From assembly GCA_949291945.1 (NCBI GenBank), contig CASEXH010000011.1, positions 1-64,000 on the forward strand: 64,000 nt of DNA, given 5' to 3'. Made by a program: the position numbers and the translations under genes. Of the stretch, positions 23,661 to 32,672 are shown one piece after another. Numbering within the stretch: the stretch's first letter is position 1; the number at the start of each line of letters is the position of its first letter. Under the pieces are notes generated by a model. It was given only the letters and a program-made list of their open reading frames with translations. It made no database searches and was not told the origin of the DNA. Source of the DNA: an uncultured Bacillota bacterium. Its GTDB lineage: Bacteria > Bacillota > Clostridia > Lachnospirales > Lachnospiraceae.

Positions 23661-25094
23661 ATGGAAAAATATATTTCAGTATCAGAAGCGGCCAAACGAT
23701 GGAAAGTTTCTAAGCGAAGAGTGCAGGTGTTGTGCAGTGAAAACAGGATAAAAGGAGCTGTTAAGCAGAGCGGTGTGTGGCTGATCCCATATGGCGCAAA
23801 AAAACCCGACAGAAGAAAAAACGGCAGGAGGCCGGAAGCGGTAGGGCTAAATGTGTTATCTCTGTTTTCTGGATGCGGAGGCATGGATTTAGGATTTGAA
23901 GGCGGTTTTGACATATTAAAAGAATCCATGAATGAGGAGATCCATCCGGAATGGAAGGTTGAGAAGAGCCAAAAAGGATGGGTGAAGTTACCGGATACCA
24001 GGTTTCATACGATATTCGCCAACGATATAAAGCCAGAGGCAAAGGCTGCATGGTGTAACTATTTCGGGAAAAAGGGAATTGATGTAACTTCTTTTTATCT
24101 GGACAGTATTGTGGATCTGGTAAAACTGCAAAAAGAAAATAAGATCCATCTTTTTCCTGAAAATGTTGATGTTGTGACAGGAGGATTCCCATGTCAGGAT
24201 TTTTCTGTGGCAGGAAAAAGAAAGGGATTTGATTCTGATAAGGCCCATAATGGAGAGAAAATAGATCCGAATGTACCTACTGTGGAAAACCGTGGAAAGC
24301 TGTATATCTGGATGCGGGAAGTCATCGGTATTACAAAACCTAAAATATTCATAGCGGAGAATGTGAAGGGACTAACCAATCTACAAGACGCAAAGGAAAT
24401 AATAGAAAAAGACTTTGCTTCCATATGTGACGGCGGATACCTGGTTGTGCCCGCAAGGGTCTTGAATGCAGCCGAGTATGGTGTGCCCCAGGGGAGAGAA
24501 AGGGTAATCTTTTACGGATTTAAAAAAGAAGAACTGACGGAACAAGCATTAATGGAATTAAGCCGTGATGTTATTTCAGAGGAGTACGACCCATACCCTG
24601 TGCCCACCCATTATCTTGAGGAAAATCAAAAAAAGCAGGGACTTCGTCCCTTTGTGACAGTGGAACAGGCTTTTGTGGATTTAGCGGAACCAGAGCAGTC
24701 TGATGACATCTGCCAGCAAAAATATTCCAAGGCAAAGTTTATGGGAAAACACTGCCAGGGACAGCAAGAAGTAAAGCTGAAAGGTGTAGGTCCAACCATC
24801 CGTTCCGAGCACCACGGAAACATTGAATTCAGAAGACTGTCAAAAGAGCATGGAGGAGAGCATGAACAGGAACTGCTAAGAGGGATGAGAGAGAGACGGC
24901 TTACCATAAGAGAGTGTGCAAGAATCCAGACCTTTCCCGATGATTATGATTTTATAATTCCCAAGAAGGGGGAGAATGTGTCTGTCTCTGCATCTGAGGC
25001 CTATAAGATCATAGGAAATGCTGTCCCCCCATTGCTGGCATATCATATTGCAAAAAGAATAGAGGAAAATTGGCAAAGATATTTTGGAGGTTAA
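23661..25094 (+). CDS. Solitary DNA cytosine-5 methyltransferase with N-terminal HTH
   Basis: A 477-residue C5-MTase. Residues 1-50 form a small HTH or excisionase-like module (ISVSEAAKRWKVSKRRVQVLC). The catalytic domain then follows in standard order: motif I (LSLFSGCGGMDLGFEGG), motif IV with catalytic Cys (GGFPCQDFSVAGKRKG), motif VI (FIAENVKGL), motif VIII (VPQGRERV), and motifs IX-X (RECARIQTFPDDY ... IIGNAVPPLLA). No restriction endonuclease or nicking Vsr gene is nearby, so it looks like an orphan methyltransferase. The extra HTH could set its target choice or make it autoregulatory; both are inference. All catalytic motifs seem intact. Confidence 0.9.
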   Translation: MEKYISVSEAAKRWKVSKRRVQVLCSENRIKGAVKQSGVWLIPYGAKKPDRRKNGRRPEAVGLNVLSLFSGCGGMDLGFEGGFDILKESMNEEIHPEWKVEKSQKGWVKLPDTRFHTIFANDIKPEAKAAWCNYFGKKGIDVTSFYLDSIVDLVKLQKENKIHLFPENVDVVTGGFPCQDFSVAGKRKGFDSDKAHNGEKIDPNVPTVENRGKLYIWMREVIGITKPKIFIAENVKGLTNLQDAKEIIEKDFASICDGGYLVVPARVLNAAEYGVPQGRERVIFYGFKKEELTEQALMELSRDVISEEYDPYPVPTHYLEENQKKQGLRPFVTVEQAFVDLAEPEQSDDICQQKYSKAKFMGKHCQGQQEVKLKGVGPTIRSEHHGNIEFRRLSKEHGGEHEQELLRGMRERRLTIRECARIQTFPDDYDFIIPKKGENVSVSASEAYKIIGNAVPPLLAYHIAKRIEENWQRYFGG

Positions 25095-25101
25095 CGGAAA
25101 G

Positions 25102-26010
25102 ATGGATCTGAAGGAACTGGAATATTTTAAAAGGGTCTGCGAGCAGAAAAGTATTACCAAGGCTGCCCATGCCCTGTATATGACACCCCAGGGACTGAGC
25201 CGGATTATAAAGAATATTGAAAATGAGATGGGTGCAACCTTACTGAACCGAACAGCCTCCGGCATCAGTCTGACCAGATCAGGAGAGTATCTCTATGAGC
25301 ATCTGACAGATTTCCTTGGCCCTTATCGCATGGTATGCAGTGAGATCCGGTGCATGGAGCAGCAGGAGAAACATGAGATCGATCTCCTTTCTGCCTATGG
25401 GATCCTCCGTCTGGTGACTCCGGAATGCATCTGGGATTTTAAGGAAAAATATCCTCAGATCACTCTTCATTACCGGGAATATCCAGATCATCAGGTGGAA
25501 AGCAGATTTTTGGCCGGTGAGGGGAATGTGGCCTTTACTGTGGGAAATCACAGTCTGAAGTATATGGAAGCTACTTTTATGGAAAAGTTTGAGATCAAAC
25601 TTCTGGTAAACCGGACCCATCCTTTAAGCAACAGGGAGACCGTATCTATCAAAGATCTGGAAGGAGAACGGCTCTATATTGAAAGCCCGGAATTTCATAT
25701 CCACAGTCTGATCGTGGAAAAATGCCGTAAAGCCGGTTTTGAGCCCAATATTGTTTTTGAAACCAGCGGCTTCAGCCTCTGCCACAAAATGGTCCAGCAG
25801 AATAAGGGGATTTCTGTAACAGTGGATTTTATTTTTGACGATATGAAACAGGAAGATCTGGTTATGATTCCCTTTAAGGACGGCCCCTATGAGTGGGAAA
25901 CTTATATGCTCACCAGAAAAGGAAGTACTCCCAACCCGGATATCCGGCTTTTCCATAGCCATGTAATAAAGTGGCTGAAGGATATTAAAGAAAAAAATAT
26001 ATCCAGATAG
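25102..26010 (+). CDS. LysR-family transcriptional regulator
   Basis: A 302-residue LysR regulator with an N-terminal winged HTH (residues 1-60, SITKAAHALYMTPQGLSRIIKNIE) and a periplasmic-binding-like ligand domain. ATG 25102 follows GGAGGTTAACGGA; the gene begins 7 bp after the methyltransferase stop, so they may share a transcript. The next gene downstream is cooS. The cooS promoter carries paired CAA-N7-TTG dyads of a kind LysR proteins bind, which makes this gene the nearest candidate regulator. Confidence 0.85.
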   Translation: MDLKELEYFKRVCEQKSITKAAHALYMTPQGLSRIIKNIENEMGATLLNRTASGISLTRSGEYLYEHLTDFLGPYRMVCSEIRCMEQQEKHEIDLLSAYGILRLVTPECIWDFKEKYPQITLHYREYPDHQVESRFLAGEGNVAFTVGNHSLKYMEATFMEKFEIKLLVNRTHPLSNRETVSIKDLEGERLYIESPEFHIHSLIVEKCRKAGFEPNIVFETSGFSLCHKMVQQNKGISVTVDFIFDDMKQEDLVMIPFKDGPYEWETYMLTRKGSTPNPDIRLFHSHVIKWLKDIKEKNISR

Positions 26011-26114
26011 TATCACAGAATTGTTGAAAGGAATCAAAGCTTTGTTGATTTCCGGAGAATAAAAAGCATGATATGATACAAGTGAATTCACTTATATTAT
26101 ATCTTCTTTAAGAA

Positions 26115-26152
26115 AGAAACACATCCGATTGGCGTGGGATGTGTTTCTTTTT
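26115..26152 (+). terminator. Rho-independent terminator
   Basis: AGAAACACATCC (26115-26126) pairs perfectly with GGATGTGTTTCT (26137-26148), followed by T residues. It separates the LysR gene from cooS. Confidence 0.85.
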
Positions 26153-26162
26153 ACCCACCCCA

Positions 26163-26227
26163 TCAATAAAACGTTGCAGGTACTCAATAAAACGTTGATG
26201 GGAAGATGGGGAAAGGATTGTTATAAT
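26163..26227 (+). promoter_or_regulatory. cooS promoter with tandem 14-bp repeats
   Basis: TCAATAAAACGTTG occurs at 26163-26176 and again at 26184-26197, 21 bp apart, two turns of the helix. A perfect TATAAT lies at 26222-26227 with no -35 match at the right distance. Taking the start near 26234, the repeats centre near -64 and -43. This is the layout of an activator-dependent promoter. Confidence 0.6.
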
Positions 26228-26268
26228 ATAGACAAACAAGTATTGTCAAGCAAACATAGGAGGTTAAT

Positions 26269-28161
26269 ATGAGTACATTCAGACTTACGACGATCGAAGA
26301 ATTCGAAGCCGCAACCCAAAGACTTCTGGAGACAGGAGCAAAAGTAGGTGCAGATTCCTGGCAGGCACGTGTTAAGAATCAGACTCCCCACTGTAAATTC
26401 GGAGAGGAAGGTATTTGCTGCCGTATCTGTACCATGGGACCCTGCCGTATTACAAAGAAAGCCCCCAGAGGTATCTGCGGATGTGACGCTCACGGAATCG
26501 CTGGAAGAAACTTCCTTCGTTTCACCGCCGGCGGAGCCGCTACCCATTCTGATCACGGAAGAGAGATCTGCCATACCCTTCACACGGTTGCTCCAGATGG
26601 CAACTACAAGGTAAAGGATCCGGAGAAACTGATCCGTATCGCAAAAGAGTGGGGTGTTGAGACAGAAGGCAAGGATATCTATGATCTGGCACATGAAATG
26701 TCCGAGCTGGCACTGTTAGAGTACGGAAAACCCTTCGGCGTTCAGAGATGGCTGTCAAGAGCTCCGGAACATACAAGAGAACTGTGGAAAAAAGCAGAGA
26801 TCGAACCAAGAGCTATTGACCGTGAGGTTTCCACAGCTATGCATATGACCCATATGGGATGTTCTTCCAAGCCAGAAGCTCTGGTAAGACAGGCTCTCCG
26901 TTCCGGTATGTCTGACGGATGGGGTGGTTCCATGTGCGGAACAGAGTTCTCTGACGTTATGTTCGGAACTCCAAAGCCTGTAGATACAGAAGCAAATCTG
27001 GGCGTAATGAAAGAAGACGAGGTAAATATCATTGTTCACGGACATGATCCAAGTCTTTCTGAGATGATCTGCGAATATGCAGAAGATCCGGAGATGATCG
27101 CTCTGGCAAAATCTCTGGGAGCTAAGGGAATCAATGTAGCCGGCGTATGCTGTACTTCAAATGAGGTTGCCATGAGAAGAGGCATTCCTATGGCAGGTAA
27201 CTTCCTTCAGCAGGAAAACGTAGTCCTTACCGGCGCATGTGAGGCTATTATTGTAGACGTTCAGTGTATCTTCCCTGCACTGGGCCCTCTCTCCAAATGC
27301 TTCCATACTAAATTTATTACAACTTCTCCCATCGCTCAGATGCCGGATTCTGACTTTATCCGCTTTAATGCAGAGACAGCAGGAGAGAATGCAAAACAGA
27401 TCGTAAAGATGGCTGTGGAAAACTTTGTAAACAGAAAACAGGAACTGGTACATATTCCTCAGTTAAAACAGAAAGCAACTGTAGGATACTCTGTAGAAGC
27501 CATTATCAAACAGCTTGATAAAGTGGCAAGCTCTCAGGGAGATGAGCTGGGAACCACAAAACCGCTGATCAACTGCATTACCTCCGGGGTGTTAAGAGGC
27601 GCCGTTGCTATGGTTGGCTGCAACAATCCAAGAGTACGTCCAGACTCTGCTCATATCGAGCTGATGAAGAAACTGATCAAAAATGATATTATCGTAGTTC
27701 TTTCCGGATGTTCCGCTCAGGCTGCCGCAAGAGCAGGACTGATGGACAAGAGAGCCAAAGATCTCTGCGGAGACGGACTGAAGAGAGTCTGTGAACTGGC
27801 AGACATCCCTCCGGTACTGCACATGGGATCTTGTGTAGATATCAGCCGTATGATGGTATTGGCTTCCACGCTGGCGAAAGATTCCGGCTTAAATATTTCC
27901 CAGCTTCCATTAGTAGGCTGCGCTCCTGAATGGATGTCTGAGAAGGCTGTATCTATCGGAAACTACGTAGTGGCAACCGGCATTGATACTTTCCTGGGCG
28001 TAGATCCTCAGGTGAGCGGTTCCTCTGAAATGACCTACTGGCTGACAGAAGGCGTCAGAGACTGGGTAGAGGCTGCATATACCGTAGAGAAAGACATCGA
28101 CAAACTGGGAGATGCGATTATCGCAAGGATCGAAGAGAAGAGAGCCGCTCTGGGAATCTGA
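26269..28161 (+). CDS. cooS: Anaerobic carbon monoxide dehydrogenase, catalytic subunit
   Basis: A 630-residue Ni-Fe CODH. The N-terminal cysteines (GICCRICTMGPCRITKKAPRG, GICGCDAHG) hold the B and D clusters. His and Cys residues of the C cluster lie in HMGCSSKPE, CCTSNEVAMRRG, GCNNPRVRPD, SGCSAQAAARAG and MGSCVDISRM. It interconverts CO and CO2. No acetyl-CoA synthase genes or cooF/cooC maturation genes are in the window, so it is either a solitary CODH or the Wood-Ljungdahl partner is elsewhere. A strong GGAGG lies before the ATG. Confidence 0.95.
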   Translation: MSTFRLTTIEEFEAATQRLLETGAKVGADSWQARVKNQTPHCKFGEEGICCRICTMGPCRITKKAPRGICGCDAHGIAGRNFLRFTAGGAATHSDHGREICHTLHTVAPDGNYKVKDPEKLIRIAKEWGVETEGKDIYDLAHEMSELALLEYGKPFGVQRWLSRAPEHTRELWKKAEIEPRAIDREVSTAMHMTHMGCSSKPEALVRQALRSGMSDGWGGSMCGTEFSDVMFGTPKPVDTEANLGVMKEDEVNIIVHGHDPSLSEMICEYAEDPEMIALAKSLGAKGINVAGVCCTSNEVAMRRGIPMAGNFLQQENVVLTGACEAIIVDVQCIFPALGPLSKCFHTKFITTSPIAQMPDSDFIRFNAETAGENAKQIVKMAVENFVNRKQELVHIPQLKQKATVGYSVEAIIKQLDKVASSQGDELGTTKPLINCITSGVLRGAVAMVGCNNPRVRPDSAHIELMKKLIKNDIIVVLSGCSAQAAARAGLMDKRAKDLCGDGLKRVCELADIPPVLHMGSCVDISRMMVLASTLAKDSGLNISQLPLVGCAPEWMSEKAVSIGNYVVATGIDTFLGVDPQVSGSSEMTYWLTEGVRDWVEAAYTVEKDIDKLGDAIIARIEEKRAALGI

Positions 28162-28204
28162 GAATGAACTATATAAGCTATTATAAATTATGTATAAACA
28201 GAGG

Positions 28205-28346
28205 GCTGTAAGGCTAATGCCGATTTTGCCTTATGGCGAATAAAAAGAGACTATCCCATAAAATCCAGATTTTTATAAAGCTCCGGATTTTATGGGGGTC
28301 TCTTTCTTTTTTTCTCAGAAGATAAAATCGGCATTGACGGACAGCT
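28205..28346. repeat. 140-bp nested inverted repeat, MITE-like, containing the cooS terminator
   Basis: Outer arms at 28205-28227 and 28324-28346 match over GCTGT and the 12-bp AATGCCGATTTT, with a poorly matched stretch between. Inside lies the terminator stem. Such a whole-element palindrome without a gene suggests a miniature inverted-repeat element or a large RNA hairpin. Confidence 0.45.
28245..28311 (+). terminator. cooS terminator
   Basis: AAAGAGA and CCCATAAAATCC (to 28266) pair with GGATTTTATGGG and TCTCTTT (28284-28304), followed by a long T-run. Confidence 0.8.
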
Positions 28347-28358
28347 TTCTTTTGGGTA

Positions 28359-28395
28359 TTGGAACTCCCCATGAAAGATGATACAATGGTATCAT
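28359..28395 (+). promoter_or_regulatory. Promoter of the aminopeptidase P operon with dyad
   Basis: TTGGAA (28359-28364), 17 bp, TACAAT (28382-28387). The dyad ATGATAC-AATG-GTATCAT (28378-28395) overlaps the -10 and is a good operator candidate. Confidence 0.55.
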
Positions 28396-28450
28396 GACGC
28401 CGGGGAGAGGGGGCCCTGACATTATATGAACAGAAAAAGGAGCACAAAAT

Positions 28451-29698
28451 ATGGACAGAGAATTTTTTATGGAAAACAGAAAAGCCCTTTACAATATGAC
28501 AGAGGAGAAAGGGCTTCTTCTTTTATTCAGCGGTCATGCACCCAAGAAAACCAATGATGAAAATTATCCTTTTTTTGCAGACCGCAGTTATATGTATTTT
28601 ACAGGAGTACATCAGGAAAATACCATACTGATGACAGAAATTTACGGTAAAGAACAGTGGGAGGAGGCCCTTTATATCCTTCCTCCTGATCTTATGGCGG
28701 AGAGATGGACAGGACGGCGGATCAAGCCGGAAGAGGTGGAAGAACAGTCCGGGATCCGGGAGTGCGCAAGTACAGAGAACTTCCGGAAAGATCTGGAAAA
28801 CCGCCTGATGAATAAAGGGTTTACCACAGTCTATATGGATTTTGGAAAGCTGGAGGCCTCTGAGGCAGATACAGAAAGCTATCGTCTGGCGGCCTGGCTG
28901 AAGAAAGAATATCCCCATGTGCAAATTAAAAATCTGAATCCCTGGATCCGTCAGCTTCGCACGATCAAAAAGCCCTGTGAACTGGAGGCTCTGCGCAAGG
29001 CAGAGTGGGTGACAAAAGAAGGTATCGAGGCTATGATGAAGGCCTCTAAACCGGGGATGTACGAATACCAGTATAAAGCAGAGTTTGACTATGCTCTGGC
29101 TCAGCACGGGATCCTTGCACCGGGATTTCCTTCCATTATTTCCGCAGGACAGAATAACTTCTGTATCCACTATTATTCCTACCGGGGCCAGGCCCAGGAC
29201 GGAGACATGATTTTAAATGATGTAGGCTCCGGCTGGGATCTGGAGGTCAACGATATTTCCAGAGCCTTTCCCTGCAACGGAAAGTTTACGGAGAAACAGC
29301 GGCTTCTTTACGACTGCGCTTACCGGACCTCAGAGCATATGTTTGAGATCCTGAAACCGGGAATCCCCATGAAGGATGTGGATCTTATTGCCAGAAAATA
29401 TAATTATGAACAGTTAAAGGACATCGGCCTTTGCAAAAGCTACGAGGATATCGGAACCTATATGTGGCACGGCGGCGCCCATCATATCGGGTTTGATGTT
29501 CATGATGCGGTAGCTCCTGATTTGATCACAGCACCGGGCATGGTTTTCTGTGTGGATATCGGAATCTACTGTGAAGAGTGGGGGATTGGTTTTAGGGTGG
29601 AGGATAACTGCCTGATCACAGAAAATGGCTGTGAAGATCTTTCCTATATGATACCCAAGAAAGCAGAGGATATTGAGGCATTTATGGGGAGAAGATAG
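28451..29698 (+). CDS. pepP: Aminopeptidase P family (Xaa-Pro aminopeptidase)
   Basis: A 415-residue M24 peptidase. The N-terminal domain (about 1-170) is of aminopeptidase P type; the C-terminal pita-bread domain holds the metal ligands: Asp in LNDVGSG, Asp in NDISRAF, His in GGAHHIGFDVHD, and Glu in CVDIGIYCEE and FRVEDNCL. It removes N-terminal residues before proline. It starts a run with degV, only 3 bp apart. Length is usual for the clade. Confidence 0.88.
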   Translation: MDREFFMENRKALYNMTEEKGLLLLFSGHAPKKTNDENYPFFADRSYMYFTGVHQENTILMTEIYGKEQWEEALYILPPDLMAERWTGRRIKPEEVEEQSGIRECASTENFRKDLENRLMNKGFTTVYMDFGKLEASEADTESYRLAAWLKKEYPHVQIKNLNPWIRQLRTIKKPCELEALRKAEWVTKEGIEAMMKASKPGMYEYQYKAEFDYALAQHGILAPGFPSIISAGQNNFCIHYYSYRGQAQDGDMILNDVGSGWDLEVNDISRAFPCNGKFTEKQRLLYDCAYRTSEHMFEILKPGIPMKDVDLIARKYNYEQLKDIGLCKSYEDIGTYMWHGGAHHIGFDVHDAVAPDLITAPGMVFCVDIGIYCEEWGIGFRVEDNCLITENGCEDLSYMIPKKAEDIEAFMGRR

Positions 29699-29701
29699 AA
29701 A

Positions 29702-30556
29702 ATGAAAAAGATTATTTTAAGTGCAGACAGTACCTGTGACCTGGGAGATGAGCTGAAGGAAAAGTATCAGGTACATTATTATCCTTTCCATATTATTCTG
29801 GAAGGACAGGATTACCAGGACAATGTAGACATTACCCCGGAAGACATCTTTCAGAGATATTATAAGAAAAAGGCGCTGCCTAAAACAGCAGCTATCAACG
29901 TAGGGGAATATGTGGAGTATTTCCGCCCCTTTGTAGAACAGGGATATGAAGTGATCCATCTGAATCTGGGCAGCGCACTTTCAAGCGCCCATCAGAATTG
30001 TATGCTGGCTGCCCGGGAGCTGGAAGGAGTATATCCGGTGGATTCCGGAAATCTGTCTACAGGGATCGGTCATCTGGTACTGGATGCAGGAGAGATGATC
30101 AAAGCAGGCCTGGGAGCAGAAGAGATTGCAGAGAAACTGAAGGAGAGAAAATTCCGGGTTCATTCCAGTTTTATCCTGGATACTCTGAAATTCATGAGCG
30201 CCGGAGGCAGGTGCAGCAATGTAATGGCACTGGGCGCTAATCTCCTGAACATCAAGCCCTGTATTGAAGTGAATAATCAGGACGGTTCCATGGACGTAGG
30301 GAAAAAATACCGGGGTTCCCTGAAAAAAGTGCTTCCTCTTTATGTAAAAGATAAGCTTCAGGAATATGGGGAGATCAGCCGGGATAAGATCTTTATCACC
30401 CATTCCGGCATCGAACAGGAATATATTGAGCTGGTAAGAAGGACGATACAGGAAGAAATGGAATTCCAGAATATCTATGTGACCCGGGCAAGCTGTACCA
30501 TTTCCTGTCATTGCGGCCCCAACACCCTGGGAATCTTATTTGAGACAAAGGAGTGA
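29702..30556 (+). CDS. DegV family fatty-acid-binding protein
   Basis: A 284-residue DegV protein. It has the opening SADSTCDL, the serine-rich lipid site (VIHLNLGSALSSAHQN), YPVDSGNLSTGIG and SAGGRCSNV. Members bind fatty acids and feed the FakA kinase in Firmicutes; no fakA is nearby. It follows pepP by 3 bp and precedes a two-component system by 6 bp, so the four genes may share a transcript. Confidence 0.88.
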   Translation: MKKIILSADSTCDLGDELKEKYQVHYYPFHIILEGQDYQDNVDITPEDIFQRYYKKKALPKTAAINVGEYVEYFRPFVEQGYEVIHLNLGSALSSAHQNCMLAARELEGVYPVDSGNLSTGIGHLVLDAGEMIKAGLGAEEIAEKLKERKFRVHSSFILDTLKFMSAGGRCSNVMALGANLLNIKPCIEVNNQDGSMDVGKKYRGSLKKVLPLYVKDKLQEYGEISRDKIFITHSGIEQEYIELVRRTIQEEMEFQNIYVTRASCTISCHCGPNTLGILFETKE

Positions 30557-30562
30557 TGGAAG

Positions 30563-31237
30563 ATGCGGATCTTGATCGCAGAAGATGAGAGGGATCTGAA
30601 TCATATTCTCACAGAGCGGCTTCGGAAAGAACATTACAGTGTAGACACCTGTTTTGACGGACAGGAGGCTCTGGATTATCTGGAAGGAGCAGAGTATGAT
30701 GCCTTGATCCTGGATATAATGATGCCGGTTATGGACGGTCTGACCCTGCTGAAAAAAATCCGCAGCAGGGGAAATTCCATTCCGGTCCTTCTCCTTACAG
30801 CAAAAGACAGTGTAGAAGACAGAGTAAAAGGTTTGGACGCCGGAGCCAATGATTATCTGGTAAAGCCTTTTGCTTTCGAGGAGCTGCTGGCCAGAATCCG
30901 GGTAATGCTGCGGAAACCGGCGGATGCTCCCAAGACCTGCTACCGGGTAGGGGATCTGGAAGTCCATCTGGATACCCATGAAGTATACAGAGGAGGAAAA
31001 AAGATTACCCTTTCCGGAAAGGAATTTTCTCTTCTTCGCTATATGGTGCAGAATGCAGGAATTGTCCTTTCCAGGGACAAGCTGGAACAGCATATCTGGA
31101 ATTATGACTTTACAGGAGGCTCTAATGTGATCGACGTGTATATCCGTTACCTTCGGAAGAAAATCGACGAAGGACAGGAGAAAAAACTGATCCATACGGT
31201 CCGGGGAGCCGGCTATGTGTTAAAGGAGCAGGAATGA
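30563..31237 (+). CDS. OmpR/PhoB-family response regulator
   Basis: A 224-residue regulator: receiver domain (1-118) with acidic EDE near residues 7-9, phospho-acceptor Asp in LILDIMMPVMDG, Lys in LVKPFAFEEL; then a winged-helix DNA-binding domain (about 130-222) ending LIHTVRGAGYVLK. It overlaps the kinase gene by 4 bp. The direct repeats of TTTTAATCT 11 bp apart at 32601 fit the binding mode of this family, so the PepSY lipoprotein behind the kinase is the likely target. Confidence 0.92.
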   Translation: MRILIAEDERDLNHILTERLRKEHYSVDTCFDGQEALDYLEGAEYDALILDIMMPVMDGLTLLKKIRSRGNSIPVLLLTAKDSVEDRVKGLDAGANDYLVKPFAFEELLARIRVMLRKPADAPKTCYRVGDLEVHLDTHEVYRGGKKITLSGKEFSLLRYMVQNAGIVLSRDKLEQHIWNYDFTGGSNVIDVYIRYLRKKIDEGQEKKLIHTVRGAGYVLKEQE

Positions 31238-32586
31238 AGAGATGGTCCTTAAAAGTTAAGCTTACGGTTTTGTATACATTTTTCATGACTTTGGTGACCT
31301 GTTTTGCTTTGGGAATTTTGTTTTCCCTGAGCAATCAGGAGCTGCTTTCTTCCGTTCAGTCTGATCTGCGGCGCCAGGTGGAGGGAAGCCTGGAAGATGT
31401 GGAGGCAGAGGATAGCTGGCTGGAAGTAGACAGCGATTTCTATGATCTGGAGGACGGCGTCTATCTGTCTCTGTACAGTGAGAACGGAGAATTTCTTTAT
31501 GGAAGACTGCCCTATGGCTATGATGCATCGCCTCAGTTTCAGGAAGGACAGATCCAGACTATCCAGGATAACCAGGAAGAATGGTATATATACGATATCA
31601 GCCAACGGATAGACGGATACGGCACCGTGTATTTCCGGGGAATCACTTCTGTTACACGTGCAGAGAATAGTATGACTATCACGATCCGTTTTGCTGCGAT
31701 CCTTCTTCCTCTGCTGGTAGTGTTTACGGGAATTGTGGGATACCGTTTTACCAGAAGGACCCTTCTGCCGGTTGCAAAGATCACAGAAACGGTAAAGAAG
31801 ATCCGCCGGGACGAGGATCTTTCCCAGAGAGTAGGTCTGGGAAAGGGAAAGGACGAGATATATCAGCTTTCCCAGACCTTTGATGAGATGCTGGAAGAAC
31901 TGGAGGAAGCCTTTAAGCGGGAGCAGCAGTTTACATCGGATGTATCCCATGAACTGCGGACTCCTGTAACGGTGATCCTGGCTCAGTGTGAAGCTATGCT
32001 CCAGGATCCGGAAATTGAGCAAAAACAAAAGGACCAGGTGGAAATTATAGAGAAAAAAGCCAGGTCTATGGCCAGAATGATCTCCCAGCTTCTTATGCTT
32101 TCCAGGGCAGATCAGGGAAGACAAGAGGTACAGAAGGAATGGCTGAACCTCAGTGAACTGACGCAGATGGCAGCGGAAGAACAGGAGACTCTGGCTAAAG
32201 AAAAGGATATCCGAATCTTCACAGACATCTGGCCGGAGATATATGCCCAGGCAGATGAGAGCCTCTATATCCGTATGCTGGATAATCTGATTTCCAATGC
32301 AGTAAGTTATGGGAAAAAGGGCGGATATGTGAAGGTACTTCTCTATGAAGAAGGAAATATGGTAAAAGGTGCTGTGGAAGATAATGGGATAGGAATCCCC
32401 GGGGAGAGCCTGGAAAAGATCTGGGAGCGTTTTTACCGTGTGGATACCGCCAGAACCGACCAGGAGCATTCAGGGCTTGGACTGTCTATGGTAAAATGGA
32501 TTGTGCAGGTGCACAGGGGAGAGATCACCGTGGAAAGCCGGGAGGGAAAAGGGAGCCGGTTCATTTTTCAGCTTTCTAAAGATTAA
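31234..32586 (+). CDS. Sensor histidine kinase
   Basis: A 450-residue membrane kinase. Two helices (about 8-30 and 148-170) flank an extracytoplasmic sensor of about 115 residues rich in Asp, Glu and Tyr. A HAMP domain, the H-box (SDVSHELRTPVTVILAQ), and an HATPase_c domain with N-box (DNLISNAVSYG), G1 (VEDNGIGIP) and G2 (HSGLGLSMV) follow. It signals to the regulator gene it overlaps. The acidic sensor and the PepSY lipoprotein behind it suggest a metal or cell-envelope stimulus; this is inference. Confidence 0.92.
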   Translation: MKRWSLKVKLTVLYTFFMTLVTCFALGILFSLSNQELLSSVQSDLRRQVEGSLEDVEAEDSWLEVDSDFYDLEDGVYLSLYSENGEFLYGRLPYGYDASPQFQEGQIQTIQDNQEEWYIYDISQRIDGYGTVYFRGITSVTRAENSMTITIRFAAILLPLLVVFTGIVGYRFTRRTLLPVAKITETVKKIRRDEDLSQRVGLGKGKDEIYQLSQTFDEMLEELEEAFKREQQFTSDVSHELRTPVTVILAQCEAMLQDPEIEQKQKDQVEIIEKKARSMARMISQLLMLSRADQGRQEVQKEWLNLSELTQMAAEEQETLAKEKDIRIFTDIWPEIYAQADESLYIRMLDNLISNAVSYGKKGGYVKVLLYEEGNMVKGAVEDNGIGIPGESLEKIWERFYRVDTARTDQEHSGLGLSMVKWIVQVHRGEITVESREGKGSRFIFQLSKD

Positions 32587-32600
32587 AAATTAAATTTATT

Positions 32601-32634
32601 TTTTAATCTGGTTTTAATCTTTCTGTTTTATAGT
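32601..32634 (+). promoter_or_regulatory. Response-regulator direct repeats at the PepSY promoter
   Basis: TTTTAATCT at 32601-32609 and 32612-32620, period 11 bp, stands where the -35 would be; the -10 is TATAGT (32629-32634). This is the usual layout of an OmpR/PhoB-type activated promoter. The upstream regulator is the obvious candidate. Confidence 0.6.
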
Positions 32635-32672
32635 AATAATAACAAAAGAAAAACAGAAAGGGGAAATGAAAA

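Noticed and set aside
31249..32469. A 406-residue minus-strand open frame
   Set aside because: It is the antisense shadow of the histidine kinase and has no recognisable domain.
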